Below the pieces are notes generated by a model, which searched no databases, had not been told where the DNA came from, and saw only the letters and a program-made list of their open reading frames with translations. From NCBI GenBank assembly GCA_030144725.1, contig JASKMD010000015.1, positions 3,415,425 to 3,479,424 on the forward strand: 64,000 nucleotides of DNA, read 5' to 3'. Source of the stretch: Haematococcus lacustris. Taxonomy: Eukaryota; Chlorophyta; Chlorophyceae; Chlamydomonadales; Haematococcaceae. Shown piece by piece: positions 36,701 through 48,344 of this stretch. A program made the position numbers and the translations under genes. The first letter of the stretch is position 1; each line of letters opens with the position of its first letter.

Positions 36701-37876
36701 TGCTGCTCAGTGCGCAGCCTATGTGTTTTGCGTCATTGCCTCCAATAGCCCCTCACCTCCTGGCCAAGCCCCGCTCTGTTACATAGCCACTAGACATTAA
36801 GACAGCCACTGTTTGCCAGACAGTCTCTTGGAATATTGCCAGCTTACCTTGTCACACCCCAGTCATGCCGCATGTGCCGCAGCTGGCGTGGTGACGGCCA
36901 CGGGGGCTGGTGCTGAGCTGCGTCCCCTCATGGCCTGTGACTTTGAGGCAGTAGCCGAGCAGCAGCTGGCATGCCAAGAGCTGCTGGAGCAGTGGCTGCC
37001 TCAACGTTGCAGCCAGATGCTGCCGGTCAGCAAGAAGGTGAGGGAGGGGGTGTAGCCAGCAGGATCACGTCCTCTGCACACTAGCACTGCGCCGTGCATG
37101 ATGGTGGTGAATCCTATGCTGGGTCTCTTTGAGTAGATTTGCCGCTTACAGCATCAAGTTCAGGGCATTGCAAGCTCTGCCACACCCCAGAAGCACATGT
37201 CCTGTTCCTGGTGGGCAGTTGGCATGGCGCCACTCGGAGTCTGTTGTGTCAGCTGTATGCTTAAGCTGTGAATGTCACACGCACATTAGCAACACAGCAT
37301 GCATCTTAGTGTACCCACACATAGCATACATGCATGCATTACTCTGATGCTGATGGTTCCTCATGCCACCCGCAGCTGCAGGCCTCACCCTTTGCGCTCG
37401 AGGGAGGGCTGCCTCCACCCACACCGAGTGAGGCCACCTGGGTGTCCCCTCCAAACCCTGCGGCCTCAGAGCCCCTGCCAGAAGGATACCCCCTCGGCAG
37501 CAGACTGGCTGTGGCCAGGTCGTGTGGGGTCCCACCGCTGAAGCTGGCAGGAGTGGGGGATCCTAGCTGCGGCCCTGCAACTGGTCGCACACCCGCCTCT
37601 GAGGCTGGAGCTCTTCCACGCCAGGTGGCCAGTGCCAGGCCTGCTCACCCTCTCAAAGGGGGCCAGCCGGGCGGTGACGTCATGAGGCAGTCGGGGCCCC
37701 TCAAGCACATCTTGTCCTTGGGCCGAAACATGGGCAGGATTGCTGCGAAGTTGGGTGGGGGGAAGAACAGGCAGGAAGGCAACAGGCACAAGAAGGCGGA
37801 ACTGAGTGGCCATGATGACACGCAGTTGGACCATGACCAGGAGCCGGTTGAGGTGCTGCACCCCAGGCGGGATTGA
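27793..37876 (+). CDS. Divergent kinesin-like motor protein (first exon not found)
   Basis: Exons, phase-consistent: 27793-28166, 28291-28425, 29066-29158, 29281-29356, 29513-29546, 29814-29992, 30254-30429, 30719-30802, 30979-31233, 31455-33971, 34540-34751, 35060-35786, 36283-36523, 36883-37037 and 37376-37876; about 1,918 residues plus an unseen N-terminus. The motor domain has VRLKPLP, YSFDEVFGPEASNQDV, the P-loop LLAYGQTGSGKTHSM, switch I DRNALSSRSH, switch II MLVDLAGSERSSK and DPLTKALKGFLGGD. All nucleotide-contacting motifs are intact, so it should be an ATP-driven microtubule motor. A neck/coiled coil follows, then about forty 14-residue Gln/Glu/Ala repeats, more coiled coil, and a Ser/Pro-rich tail ending in a basic segment (SLGRNMGRIAAKLGGGK). 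The motor at the N-terminus suggests plus-end movement. I cannot place it in a named subfamily; the region between P-loop and switch I is diverged. Confidence 0.88.
28670..29000 (-). mobile_element. 3' end of a Fanzor-like element in a kinesin intron
   Basis: Minus strand 29000-28902 encodes LPAKGKEYPGLGYKRVRDRP followed by a Lys/Gln-rich end and stop. This is the C-terminus of the family whose RuvC-like part is seen at 4480-5332. Downstream (28901-28670) is a non-coding tail shared with 8935-9110 and 39725-39800. Only the last 33 codons remain. Confidence 0.6.
31985..33680 (+). repeat. 42-bp in-frame minisatellite in the kinesin (14-aa repeat, about 40 copies)
   Basis: The unit encodes QQQQEQQLAEARAA with variants LVEARAT and LAAAMAA. 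Fourteen residues are exactly two heptads, so length changes by whole units keep coiled-coil register. The array sits inside one 2.5-kb exon and is open in all six frames over much of its length, which creates large spurious ORFs. Confidence 0.95.
34797..34977. repeat. Degenerate (CCTTGCCCTG)-like repeat in kinesin intron
   Basis: Imperfect alternation of ccttgccctgcc and ttggcttggcc motifs just downstream of the donor at 34752. Confidence 0.8.
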
Positions 37877-38255
37877 TGCCTTTTTCCCTCATCCAGCAAA
37901 CCCTTTACATGAAATTGTTCAGATTTAGATGGCAACTATGTCTGCTGGCGTAGAAAAATTGCGTTTCTGCACAAGGTGCATTTGAGCGGGATGCACTAGG
38001 CTTGCAATTTGAGAGTGGATTGACAGGGAATTGCCTTTCGATCCATTGGAAGAAGGACACCATCTTAACTGTAAGCCTGCTCGGCTTCCTTCCCTCAAAT
38101 GACAATGGCTTGCCGTACTTCCGTGATGCATACAGCTAGTTGGCCTCCCTTCCCCATCAGGGGTCAGCGCGGTAGAGGCATGCATAACCCATGCTTTGAG
38201 TTTTCAAATTGACAGTGTCAGCCACAGTCCACGTCTCGTATGGTGCTGCGCTGCA
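37877..38255 (+). other. Intergenic: kinesin 3' UTR and CAP-D2 upstream region
   Basis: A 379-bp gap between two plus-strand genes. It contains the candidate poly(A) signal at 38070. No other coding signal was seen. Confidence 0.6.
38070..38074 (+). terminator. Candidate poly(A) signal TGTAA for the kinesin gene
   Basis: TGTAA, the usual volvocine green-algal polyadenylation signal, occurs 194 bp after the kinesin stop and before the CAP-D2 start. Confidence 0.45.
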
Positions 38256-40739
38256 ATGGTGCTGCGGTTCGAGATACCCCAACGGCCTGAGGATTTGGAA
38301 AGCGACGGTGGCCGGGAGGAGCTGCTTCGCGTGCTGACGGTCAAGCAGTGGGACCTAATCACCGACGATGAAGTTGTCCAGACAGTGGAATGTGGGTCGG
38401 GCTTGTAGCACGTGCTGCAGTCAATGCGGGGCTCAGTACCGCGCTTGCATCCGTGCAGATGCACTATTCGAGCTGGACAGCAGCGACTCCCTGCAAACAT
38501 GTGACCAGGCCTGCTTTGATGCGCTGTATGCCACCGTCAAGTGGGTCACCAGCTGCCCATCGTACTTCCCGCTGCCCACCATACCTCTCAATGCCCACTT
38601 AGCTGCTTGCACGAAGGCCTCAAGCTAGCACCTTTGAACCATTATGCGCAGGCTGTTCAACAGGGTCCCACCCCGCTTGAAGACCAAGGTGGTGGACGTG
38701 TTGTGTGGCAATGTCCTGGACATCACCTCATCCCTGAGGTGTCTGCTGGCTTCGGAGTTCAGGACGGGCGAGCAGTCAGTGCTCCTGCACCGCAATGCCA
38801 TGCAGCAGTATGTGTTCCTGTTTGACTGGCTGTCCATACAAGCCGACATCCAGTCAGAGGGGGAAGCTCGGGAGAAGCGGCAGCTGGGGCAAGATGTGGG
38901 GGCAGGCAAGTCAGTCCCCACCCTGTGAGGCCAGCTCATCCCCATGTGCATTTTGGCCTTGCTGCTACTGCTGCTGCTGCTGCCACTATAGTGATGGTGG
39001 TGATGTGGAGTGATGGTGATGGTGCTGCAGACACCATGAGTACTGCTGCTGCTGTGGCCACTGTTTGAAAGAGAAAGAAACAGGCTGGATATCTACTATG
39101 TAGTATGCTACTGCAGCAACCCCCACGCCAGGAAACTGGCACTGATAGGTGCACTATGCCTCCCTGATTGGTGTCTATGTGGTGGACTTAGGTGCTCCTG
39201 AGGTTCCTCACGACCTTTCAACCGTGATGCTGCAGCCCCTGTGACAGTGCTGCAGGCCCAGCTGTCAGGCACTGGCTGCTGGTTCCACCCTGCAGGCAAG
39301 AAAGCAGTGGCACGGCGCAAGCCTGGGGGCAAGTCCGGCGGCGAGGCCGCTGAGGCGGGTGGCTGGGCCTGGGAGCTGAGCCGCGAGAGGGTCCTGCGCT
39401 GCCTGGCCGCCCTCCTGGGCCTTAACTTCGGCCCTCTGTTTGCAGCTGCTCATGAGGCGGCCAGGATGGTCAGCCTGTGCAGCAGAACTGTGGGTGGCCT
39501 GAACCTCTCTCATGAGCGCAGACCATTGTCACAGCCCACTGTCACATCTCACTCATCTGCCCAGCACCTCTCTCAGCTACCTCTCAGCTACCTCCCCAGC
39601 AAACAGCAACATGTGCCTGCGCAAAGCAAGAACAGGGACTCCTTTTTAGGGGTGGTGTTTTGTCTGTATGGAGGAAGTGCACACTGCATGGGCGACTTCC
39701 TCAATGAGCTGAGGGTGGCCAGCACCTTGGCACTCAGCCTAGAGCCTTCATTGCCGTGGAACACCAAGCGTGGACACTAGGCTGATGACAGCTCAAGGCC
39801 AGCAGGGGTCAGGACGGGGGCCGGGTGCCCTGATGGAGGGAGGCCTTGGTGCTGCTGCAGCTCAGTGGAGAGTATCAGAGCAGCATGTGCTGCGCAGCAT
39901 GTGCTGCGCAGCAAACAGAGTGTCAGCAGCAGAACAGCATGTGCATCAAGCTGAGCGTCAGCAGAGCAGGAGGCATAGAAGAGCAGCAGGCACAATACAC
40001 AAGCCTGCAGAGGGTGATGGCAGAGAGGTGGGCAGTAGGTGCCCTCACCGCTGGAGCTTTGCCAGGTGTAGGGAGGGGCCCAAGCCAGGGTGAGGCAGTG
40101 GCACCCCTTGCTGCCCCGCAGGCCCTGCGCTGCTTGGAGTCCTTGGAGGCGCGCAAGCAGCCAGACAGCTGCGCCAGCGCCTTCCAGGTGCTCAGCCTGG
40201 CCGCCCTGCAGCACAACCAGCTGAGGGCCACGGCTGAGGCGCTGCTGGCGGCTGTGCGCAGCCACAGGGACAGCACCATGGCGGACAATGTGGCTGAGCT
40301 GGCCGTGTTTGCAGCCGACAAGCATCAGTCTGGTGCAATGGTAAGGGCTGGGGGGAAGGAGCGGGGAGGGGCAGAGCAGGGAGGGGGGCGGGGGAAGCGG
40401 GGAGAAGGGAAGGGAGGGTTGCCACTGAGCCTGGAGACCTGGAGGTGGCAGGGCAGAGGGGTTGGAGAGGGGCAGCAAGGGCCGTGTTATAACAAGGTTC
40501 GGGTGCAGGGTCGGGTTCTAGGGTAGGTTTAGGTTGGGAGGCGACCTTGTGTGGAGTTTGCTGTGTGGATGTGTGGCTGTGACGTTCACATCGCGTCATC
40601 ACTTTGAGTTGCTCTCACCAATACACTTCATTGGGTACTCAGCTGGACGCCATGCTGGCTGGATGGCTGGACAAGACGAGTTGAGGACAGGGAAGGACTC
40701 AGGCAGAGGCTGGGTGGACATGGCCAGGGCGCCCCTCAC

Positions 40740-40771
<32 letters not shown>

Positions 40772-41585
40772 AGGCCCTTGCCCTGGTGGCATGCTTCACT
40801 GAGACCTCCCCCGCAGAGTACGACCTGGATGCAGACAAGGGGCAGGCCGGGCCCCACAGCGTCAAGCAAGCAGCTGAGCTGCTGACTGCTCTGGCTGAGC
40901 TGCTGCCCAAGGTGTGCCCCCAACACCATCCTGATGCTGCCAGCACCACACACATGTACCCTGCAGCATCACAACATGCCACTGCTGCCCGCACCTTCAG
41001 CAAGCCACTGCAACTTTAGCAGGGGTTGGTACTTTAGCAAGGGCTGGTACCTCGGGTCTTCTCTAGGGTAGGTCCTTCGTAACCTTTCATTAGTTTGGGG
41101 AAGCTAACGAGCTGAGGGTGCCTGTTTGGTGTGGCCACATCAGCTGCATGTGTCAAATGCTGCTCCAGGCTGCATTGCTCTGGACGGCAAAAGCTGCACC
41201 AGGACGACCAGCTCCTCCTCCTGGCTTGTGCTGCTGCTGCTGTGTCTGCAGGTCATGGCGCAGTGCCTTTCCCTGCTGCTGCCCTACTTTGCCTGCACCA
41301 CACCCAGTGTGCGCTGCAGCCTTGTGCACATCCTGGGCTGCGTGCTGGTCAAGGTGCTGGGCAGGCAGGTGAGGGCAGGCAGGTGAAGGCAGGCAGGGCA
41401 CTATCTCAGTCACGACACGCGACACTCAGGTTCACTCACCTGCCCACCTGCCCACCATCTACACCTTTGCCCCACTCTCTGCCCCTGACCTTACAATCTG
41501 ACCCTAACCCTCATATGCCGGCCAACCAATGCACACCCATGCACACCTCCACCGCTGCTGCCATGTTCACGCCCCTGTTGCTGCC

Positions 41586-41639
<54 letters not shown>

Positions 41640-44600
41640 CTCTCAGGAGGCCGAGGCTCAGGAGCGGGACCAGGAGGCCCGTGTGACCACCAAGCAGCAC
41701 TGCATGGCCCTGCTTTATGAGCGTTTGCATGACAAGGCTGCCGCAGTCAGGTTAGCACCGCTTTGCATGACCTTCAGGCCCTTATACTTAGACCTGACCT
41801 GACCTGACCTGACCTGACCTGACCTGACCTGACCTGACCTGACCTGACCTGACCTGACCTGACCTGACCTGACCTGACCTGACCTGACCTGACCTGACCT
41901 GACCTGACCTGACCTGACCTGACCTGACCTGACCTGACCTGACCTGACCTGACCTGACCTGACCTGACCTGACCTGACCTGACCTGACCTGACCTGACCT
42001 GACCTGACCTGACCTGACCTGACCTGACCTGACCTGACCTGACCTGACCTGACCTGACCTGACCTGACCTGACCTGACCTGACCTGACCTGACCTGACCT
42101 GACCTGACCTGACCTGACCTGACCTGACCTGACCTGACCTGACCTGACCTGACCTGACCTGACCTGACCTGACCTGACCTGACCTGACCTGACCTGACCT
42201 GACCTGACCTGACCTGACCTGACCTGACCTGACCTGACCTGACCTGACCTGACCTGACCTGACCTGACCTGACCTGACCTGACCTGACCTGACCTGACCT
42301 GACCTGACCTGACCTGACCTGACCTGACCTGACCTGACCTGACCTGACCTGGCCTGACCTGACCTGACCTGACCTGACCTGGCCTGACCTGGCCTGACCT
42401 GGCCTGACCTGGCCTGACCTGACCTGGCCTGACCTGACCTGACCTGACCTGACCTGGCCTGACCTGGCCTGACCTGACCTGGCCTGACCTGGCCTGACCT
42501 GGCCTGACCTGACCTGGCCTGACCTGACCTGACCTGACCTGACCTGGCCTGACCTGGCCTGACCTGACCTGACCTGACCTGACCTGACCTGACCTGACCT
42601 GACCTGGCCTGACCTGACCTGACCTGACCTGGCCTGACCTGACCTGACCTGACCTGACCTGACCTGACCTGACCTGACCTGACCTGACCTGACCTGACCT
42701 GACCTGACCTGACCTGACCTGACCTGACCTGACCTGACCTGACCTGACCTGACCTGGCCTGGCCTGACCTGACCTGGCCTGACCTGACCTGACCTGACCT
42801 GGCCTGACCTGACCTGACCTGACCTGACCTGACCTGACCTGACCTGACCTGACCTGGCCTGGCCTGACCTGACCTGACCTGGCCTGACCTGACCTGACCT
42901 GACCTGACCTGACCTGGCCTGACCTGACCTGACCTGACCTGGCCTGACCTGGCCTGACCTGGCCTGACCTGGCCTGACCTGGCCTGACCTGACCTGGCCT
43001 GACCTGACCTGACCTGACCTGACCTGACCTGACCTGACCTGGCCTGACCTGACCTGGCCTGACCTGACCTGACCTGACCTGGCCTGACCTGACCTGACCT
43101 GGCCTGACCTGACCTGACCTGACCTGACCTGACCTGACCTGACCTGACCTGACCTGGCCTGACCTGACCTGACCTGACCTGACCTGGCCTGGCCTGACCT
43201 GACCTGGCCTGACCTGACCTGACCTGACCTGACCTGGCCTGACCTGACCTGACCTGACCTGACCTGACCTGACCTGACCTGACCTGACCTGACCTGACCT
43301 GACCTGACCTGACCTGACCTGACCTGACCTGACCTGACCTGACCTGACCTGACCTGACCTGACCTGACCTGACCTGACCTGACCTGGCCTGACCTGACCT
43401 GACCTGACCTGACCTGACCTGACCTGACCTGACCTGACCTGACCTGACCTGACCTGACCTGACCTGACCTGACCTGACCTGACCTGACCTGACCTGACCT
43501 GACCTGGCCTGACCTGACCTGACCTGACCTGACCTGACCTGACCTGACCTGACCTGACCTGACCTGACCTGACCTGACCTGACCTGACCTGACCTGACCT
43601 GACCTGACCTGGCCTGACCTGGCCTGGCCTGGCCTGGCCTGGCCTGACCTGGCCTGACCTGACCTGACCTGACCTGACCTGACCTGACCTGACCTGACCT
43701 GACCTGACCTGACCTGACCTGACCTGACCTGACCTGACCTGACCTGACCTGACCTGACCTGACCTGACCTGACCTGACCTGACCTGGCCTGGCCTGGCCT
43801 GACCTGACCTGGCCTGACCTGGCCTGACCTGGCCTGACCTGGCCTGACCTGACCTGGCCTGACCTGACCTGACCTGACCTGACCTGACCTGGCCTGACCT
43901 GACCTGACCTGACCTGGCCTGACCTGACCTGACCTGACCTGGCCTGACCTGACCTGGCCTGACCTGGCCTGACCTGACCTGACCTGACCTGACCTGACCT
44001 GACCTGACCTGACCTGACCTGGCCTGGCCTGACCTGACCTGACCTGACCTGACCTGGCCTGACCTGACCTGGCCTGACCTGACCTGACCTGACCTGCCCT
44101 GGCCTGACCTGACCTGACCTGACCTGACCTGACCTGACCTGACCTGACCTGACCTGACCTGGCCTGACCTGACCTGACCTGACCTGACCTGACCTGACCT
44201 GACCTGACCTGACCTGACCTGGCCTGACCTGACCTGACCTGACCTGACCTGACCTGACCTGACCTGACCTGACCTGACCTGACCTGACCTGACCTGACCT
44301 GACCTGACCTGACCTGACCTGACCTGACCTGACCTGACCTGACCTGACCTGACCTGACCTGACCTGACCTGACCTGACCTGACCTGACCTGACCTGACCT
44401 GGCCTGACCTGACCTGACCTGACCTGGCCTGACCTGGCCTGGCCTGACCTGGCCTGACCTGACCTGACCTGGCCTGACCTGACCTGACCTGACCTGACCT
44501 GACCTGACCTGACCTGACCTGACCTGACCTGACCTGACCTGACCTGACCTGACCTGGCCTGGCCTGACCTGACCTGACCTGACCTGACCTGACCTGACCT

Positions 44601-47600
44601 GACCTGACCTGACCTGACCTGACCTGACCTGACCTGACCTGACCTGACCTGACCTGACCTGACCTGACCTGACCTGACCTGACCTGACCTGACCTGACCT
44701 GACCTGACCTGACCTGACCTGACCTGACCTGACCTGACCTGACCTGACCTGACCTGACCTGACCTGACCTGACCTGACCTGACCTGACCTGACCTGACCT
44801 GACCTGACCTGACCTGACCTGACCTGACCTGACCTGACCTGACCTGACCTGACCTGACCTGACCTGACCTGACCTGACCTGACCTGACCTGACCTGGCCT
44901 GACCTGACCTGACCTGACCTGACCTGACCTGACCTGACCTGACCTGACCTGACCTGACCTGACCTGACCTGACCTGACCTGACCTGACCTGGCCTGACCT
45001 GACCTGACCTGACCTGACCTGACCTGGCCTGACCTGACCTGACCTGACCTGGCCTGACCTGACCTGACCTGGCCTGACCTGACCTGACCTGACCTGACCT
45101 GACCTGGCCTGACCTGACCTGACCTGGCCTGACCTGACCTGACCTGACCTGACCTGACCTGACCTGACCTGACCTGACCTGACCTGACCTGACCTGACCT
45201 GACCTGACCTGGCCTGACCTGACCTGACCTGACCTGACCTGGCCTGACCTGACCTGACCTGACCTGGCCTGACCTGGCCTGACCTGGCCTGACCTGACCT
45301 GGCCTGACCTGACCTGACCTGACCTGACCTGACCTGACCTGACCTGGCCTGACCTGACCTGACCTGACCTGACCTGGCCTGACCTGACCTGACCTGACCT
45401 GGCCTGACCTGACCTGGCCTGACCTGGCCTGACCTGACCTGACCTGACCTGACCTGACCTGACCTGACCTGACCTGACCTGGCCTGACCTGACCTGACCT
45501 GACCTGACCTGGCCTGGCCTGACCTGGCCTGACCTGACCTGACCTGACCTGACCTGGCCTGACCTGACCTGACCTGACCTGACCTGACCTGACCTGACCT
45601 GACCTGACCTGACCTGGCCTGGCCTGGCCTGGCCTGACCTGACCTGACCTGGCCTGACCTGACCTGACCTGACCTGACCTGACCTGACCTGACCTGACCT
45701 GGCCTGACCTGACCTGGCCTGACCTGGCCTGACCTGGCCTGACCTGGCCTGACCTGGCCTGACCTGACCTGGCCTGACCTGACCTGACCTGACCTGACCT
45801 GACCTGACCTGGCCTGACCTGACCTGACCTGACCTGACCTGGCCTGACCTGACCTGACCTGACCTGACCTGGCCTGACCTGGCCTGACCTGACCTGACCT
45901 GACCTGACCTGACCTGACCTGACCTGACCTGACCTGACCTGACCTGACCTGACCTGACCTGACCTGACCTGGCCTGGCCTGACCTGACCTGACCTGACCT
46001 GACCTGACCTGACCTGACCTGACCTGACCTGACCTGACCTGACCTGACCTGACCTGGCCTGACCTGACCTGACCTGACCTGACCTGACCTGACCTGGCCT
46101 GACCTGGCCTGGCCTGACCTGACCTGACCTGACCTGACCTGACCTGACCTGACCTGACCTGACCTGGCCTGACCTGACCTGACCTGACCTGACCTGGCCT
46201 GACCTGACCTGGCCTGGCCTGACCTGACCTGACCTGACCTGACCTGACCTGACCTGACCTGACCTGACCTGACCTGACCTGACCTGACCTGACCTGGCCT
46301 GGCCTGGCCTGGCCTGACCTGACCTGACCTGGCCTGACCTGACCTGACCTGACCTGACCTGACCTGGCCTGACCTGACCTGACCTGACCTGGCCTGACCT
46401 GGCCTGACCTGGCCTGACCTGGCCTGACCTGACCTGGCCTGACCTGACCTGACCTGACCTGACCTGGCCTGACCTGACCTGACCTGACCTGACCTGGCCT
46501 GACCTGACCTGACCTGACCTGGCCTGACCTGACCTGGCCTGACCTGGCCTGACCTGACCTGACCTGACCTGACCTGACCTGACCTGACCTGACCTGACCT
46601 GACCTGGCCTGACCTGACCTGACCTGACCTGACCTGACCTGGCCTGACCTGGCCTGACCTGACCTGACCTGACCTGACCTGACCTGACCTGGCCTGACCT
46701 GGCCTGACCTGACCTGACCTGACCTGACCTGACCTGGCCTGACCTGACCTGACCTGACCTGACCTGACCTGACCTGACCTGACCTGACCTGGCCTGACCT
46801 GGCCTGACCTGACCTGGCCTGACCTGACCTGACCTGACCTGACCTGACCTGACCTGACCTGACCTGACCTGACCTGACCTGACCTGACCTGACCTGACCT
46901 GACCTGACCTGGCCTGGCCTGGCCTGACCTGACCTGGCCTGACCTGACCTGACCTGGCCTGACCTGACCTGACCTGACCTGACCTGACCTGACCTGACCT
47001 GACCTGGCCTGGCCTGACCTGGCCTGACCTGGCCTGACCTGGCCTGACCTGACTTGGCCTGACCTGACCTGACCTGACCTGACCTGACCTGGCCTGACCT
47101 GGCCTGACCTGGCCTGACCTGGCCTGACCTGACCTGGCCTGACCTGACCTGACCTGACCTGACCTGACCTGGCCTGACCTGGCCTGACCTGGCCTGACCT
47201 GGCCTGACCTGACCTGACCTGACCTGACCTGACCTGACCTGACCTGACCTGGCCTGACCTGACCTGACCTGACCTGACCTGGCCTGACCTGGCCTGACCT
47301 GACCTGGCCTGACCTGACCTGACCTGACCTGACCTGACCTGACCTGACCTGGCCTGACCTGACCTGGCCTGACCTGGCCTGACCTGACCTGGCCTGACCT
47401 GACCTGGCCTGACCTGACCTGACCTGACCTGACCTGGCCTGACCTCTGCCGGACTGATCAGGGTCAAGGTCCTGAAGGCCTGGGCGCTGCTGGTGCACGA
47501 GGACGCGGTGCCGCTGCCTCACTGGCCCGTGCTGCTGGCAGCAGTGCAGGAGCGCCTGGCCGACTCAGTGCTGGTGGTCAAGGCGGCGCTGCTCACGCTG

Positions 47601-48201
47601 CAAGCCCTGGTGGAGTGAGTGCTGCAACCTGGCACCGGGGGTGCAAACATGTCTCACTTAGGCTGGGGCTGGGCTGGGGTTGGGGCAGGTGCAAGGGCCC
47701 GTGGGTGAGCCTAATACTGCTTGCTGTTGCTTGCTTATTTGGTTTTATCGTTTTGACTCACTCTTGGTCTGCACCCTGCACCTCCTTTCACCCATGCCTT
47801 AGCCCGCACTCCTCCCCCTGGTTGATCTTCACCCCTGCTACACATCGCCTGACTTCCTAGCTGACCCACTCCCTGGCTGTCCCCTTCATGGCTGAGCCTG
47901 GGCGGTTGGTGCGTCCAGGAACCACCCCTTTGGCTGCACCCTGGACGCCGACAAGTTCCGAGTGACCCTGCAGCAGCACGAGGCTCTGGAGAAGGCACGT
48001 GGACATGCATTGGATGCACCCTGCTCACGGCGCCCTAACAGGCAACAGCATGTCACTCGCACACATGTTCTTAACACACTCCTCACTCCTACCAAGTGTG
48101 GTGCCACCGACTACCTTATCATAATTGCCCAACTCGTGGCACCACCAGTGGCGGCACAACACCAGCACACACACACTCTTACTCTCTCACACACACACAC
48201 A

Positions 48202-48256
<55 letters not shown>

Positions 48257-48258
48257 TA

Positions 48259-48344
<86 letters not shown>

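Noticed and set aside
41791..47445. TCAGG telomere repeat or AGGTCA hormone-receptor half-sites
   Set aside because: The complement of the array spells these, but it is intronic and the organism is not an insect or animal; coincidence of a 5-bp unit.
41715..47522. Two minus-strand ORFs of 1,935 and 1,897 codons (SGQVR repeats)
   Set aside because: They are the stop-free complement of the (GACCT)n satellite inside a CAP-D2 intron; no start context, splice logic or non-repeat domain.
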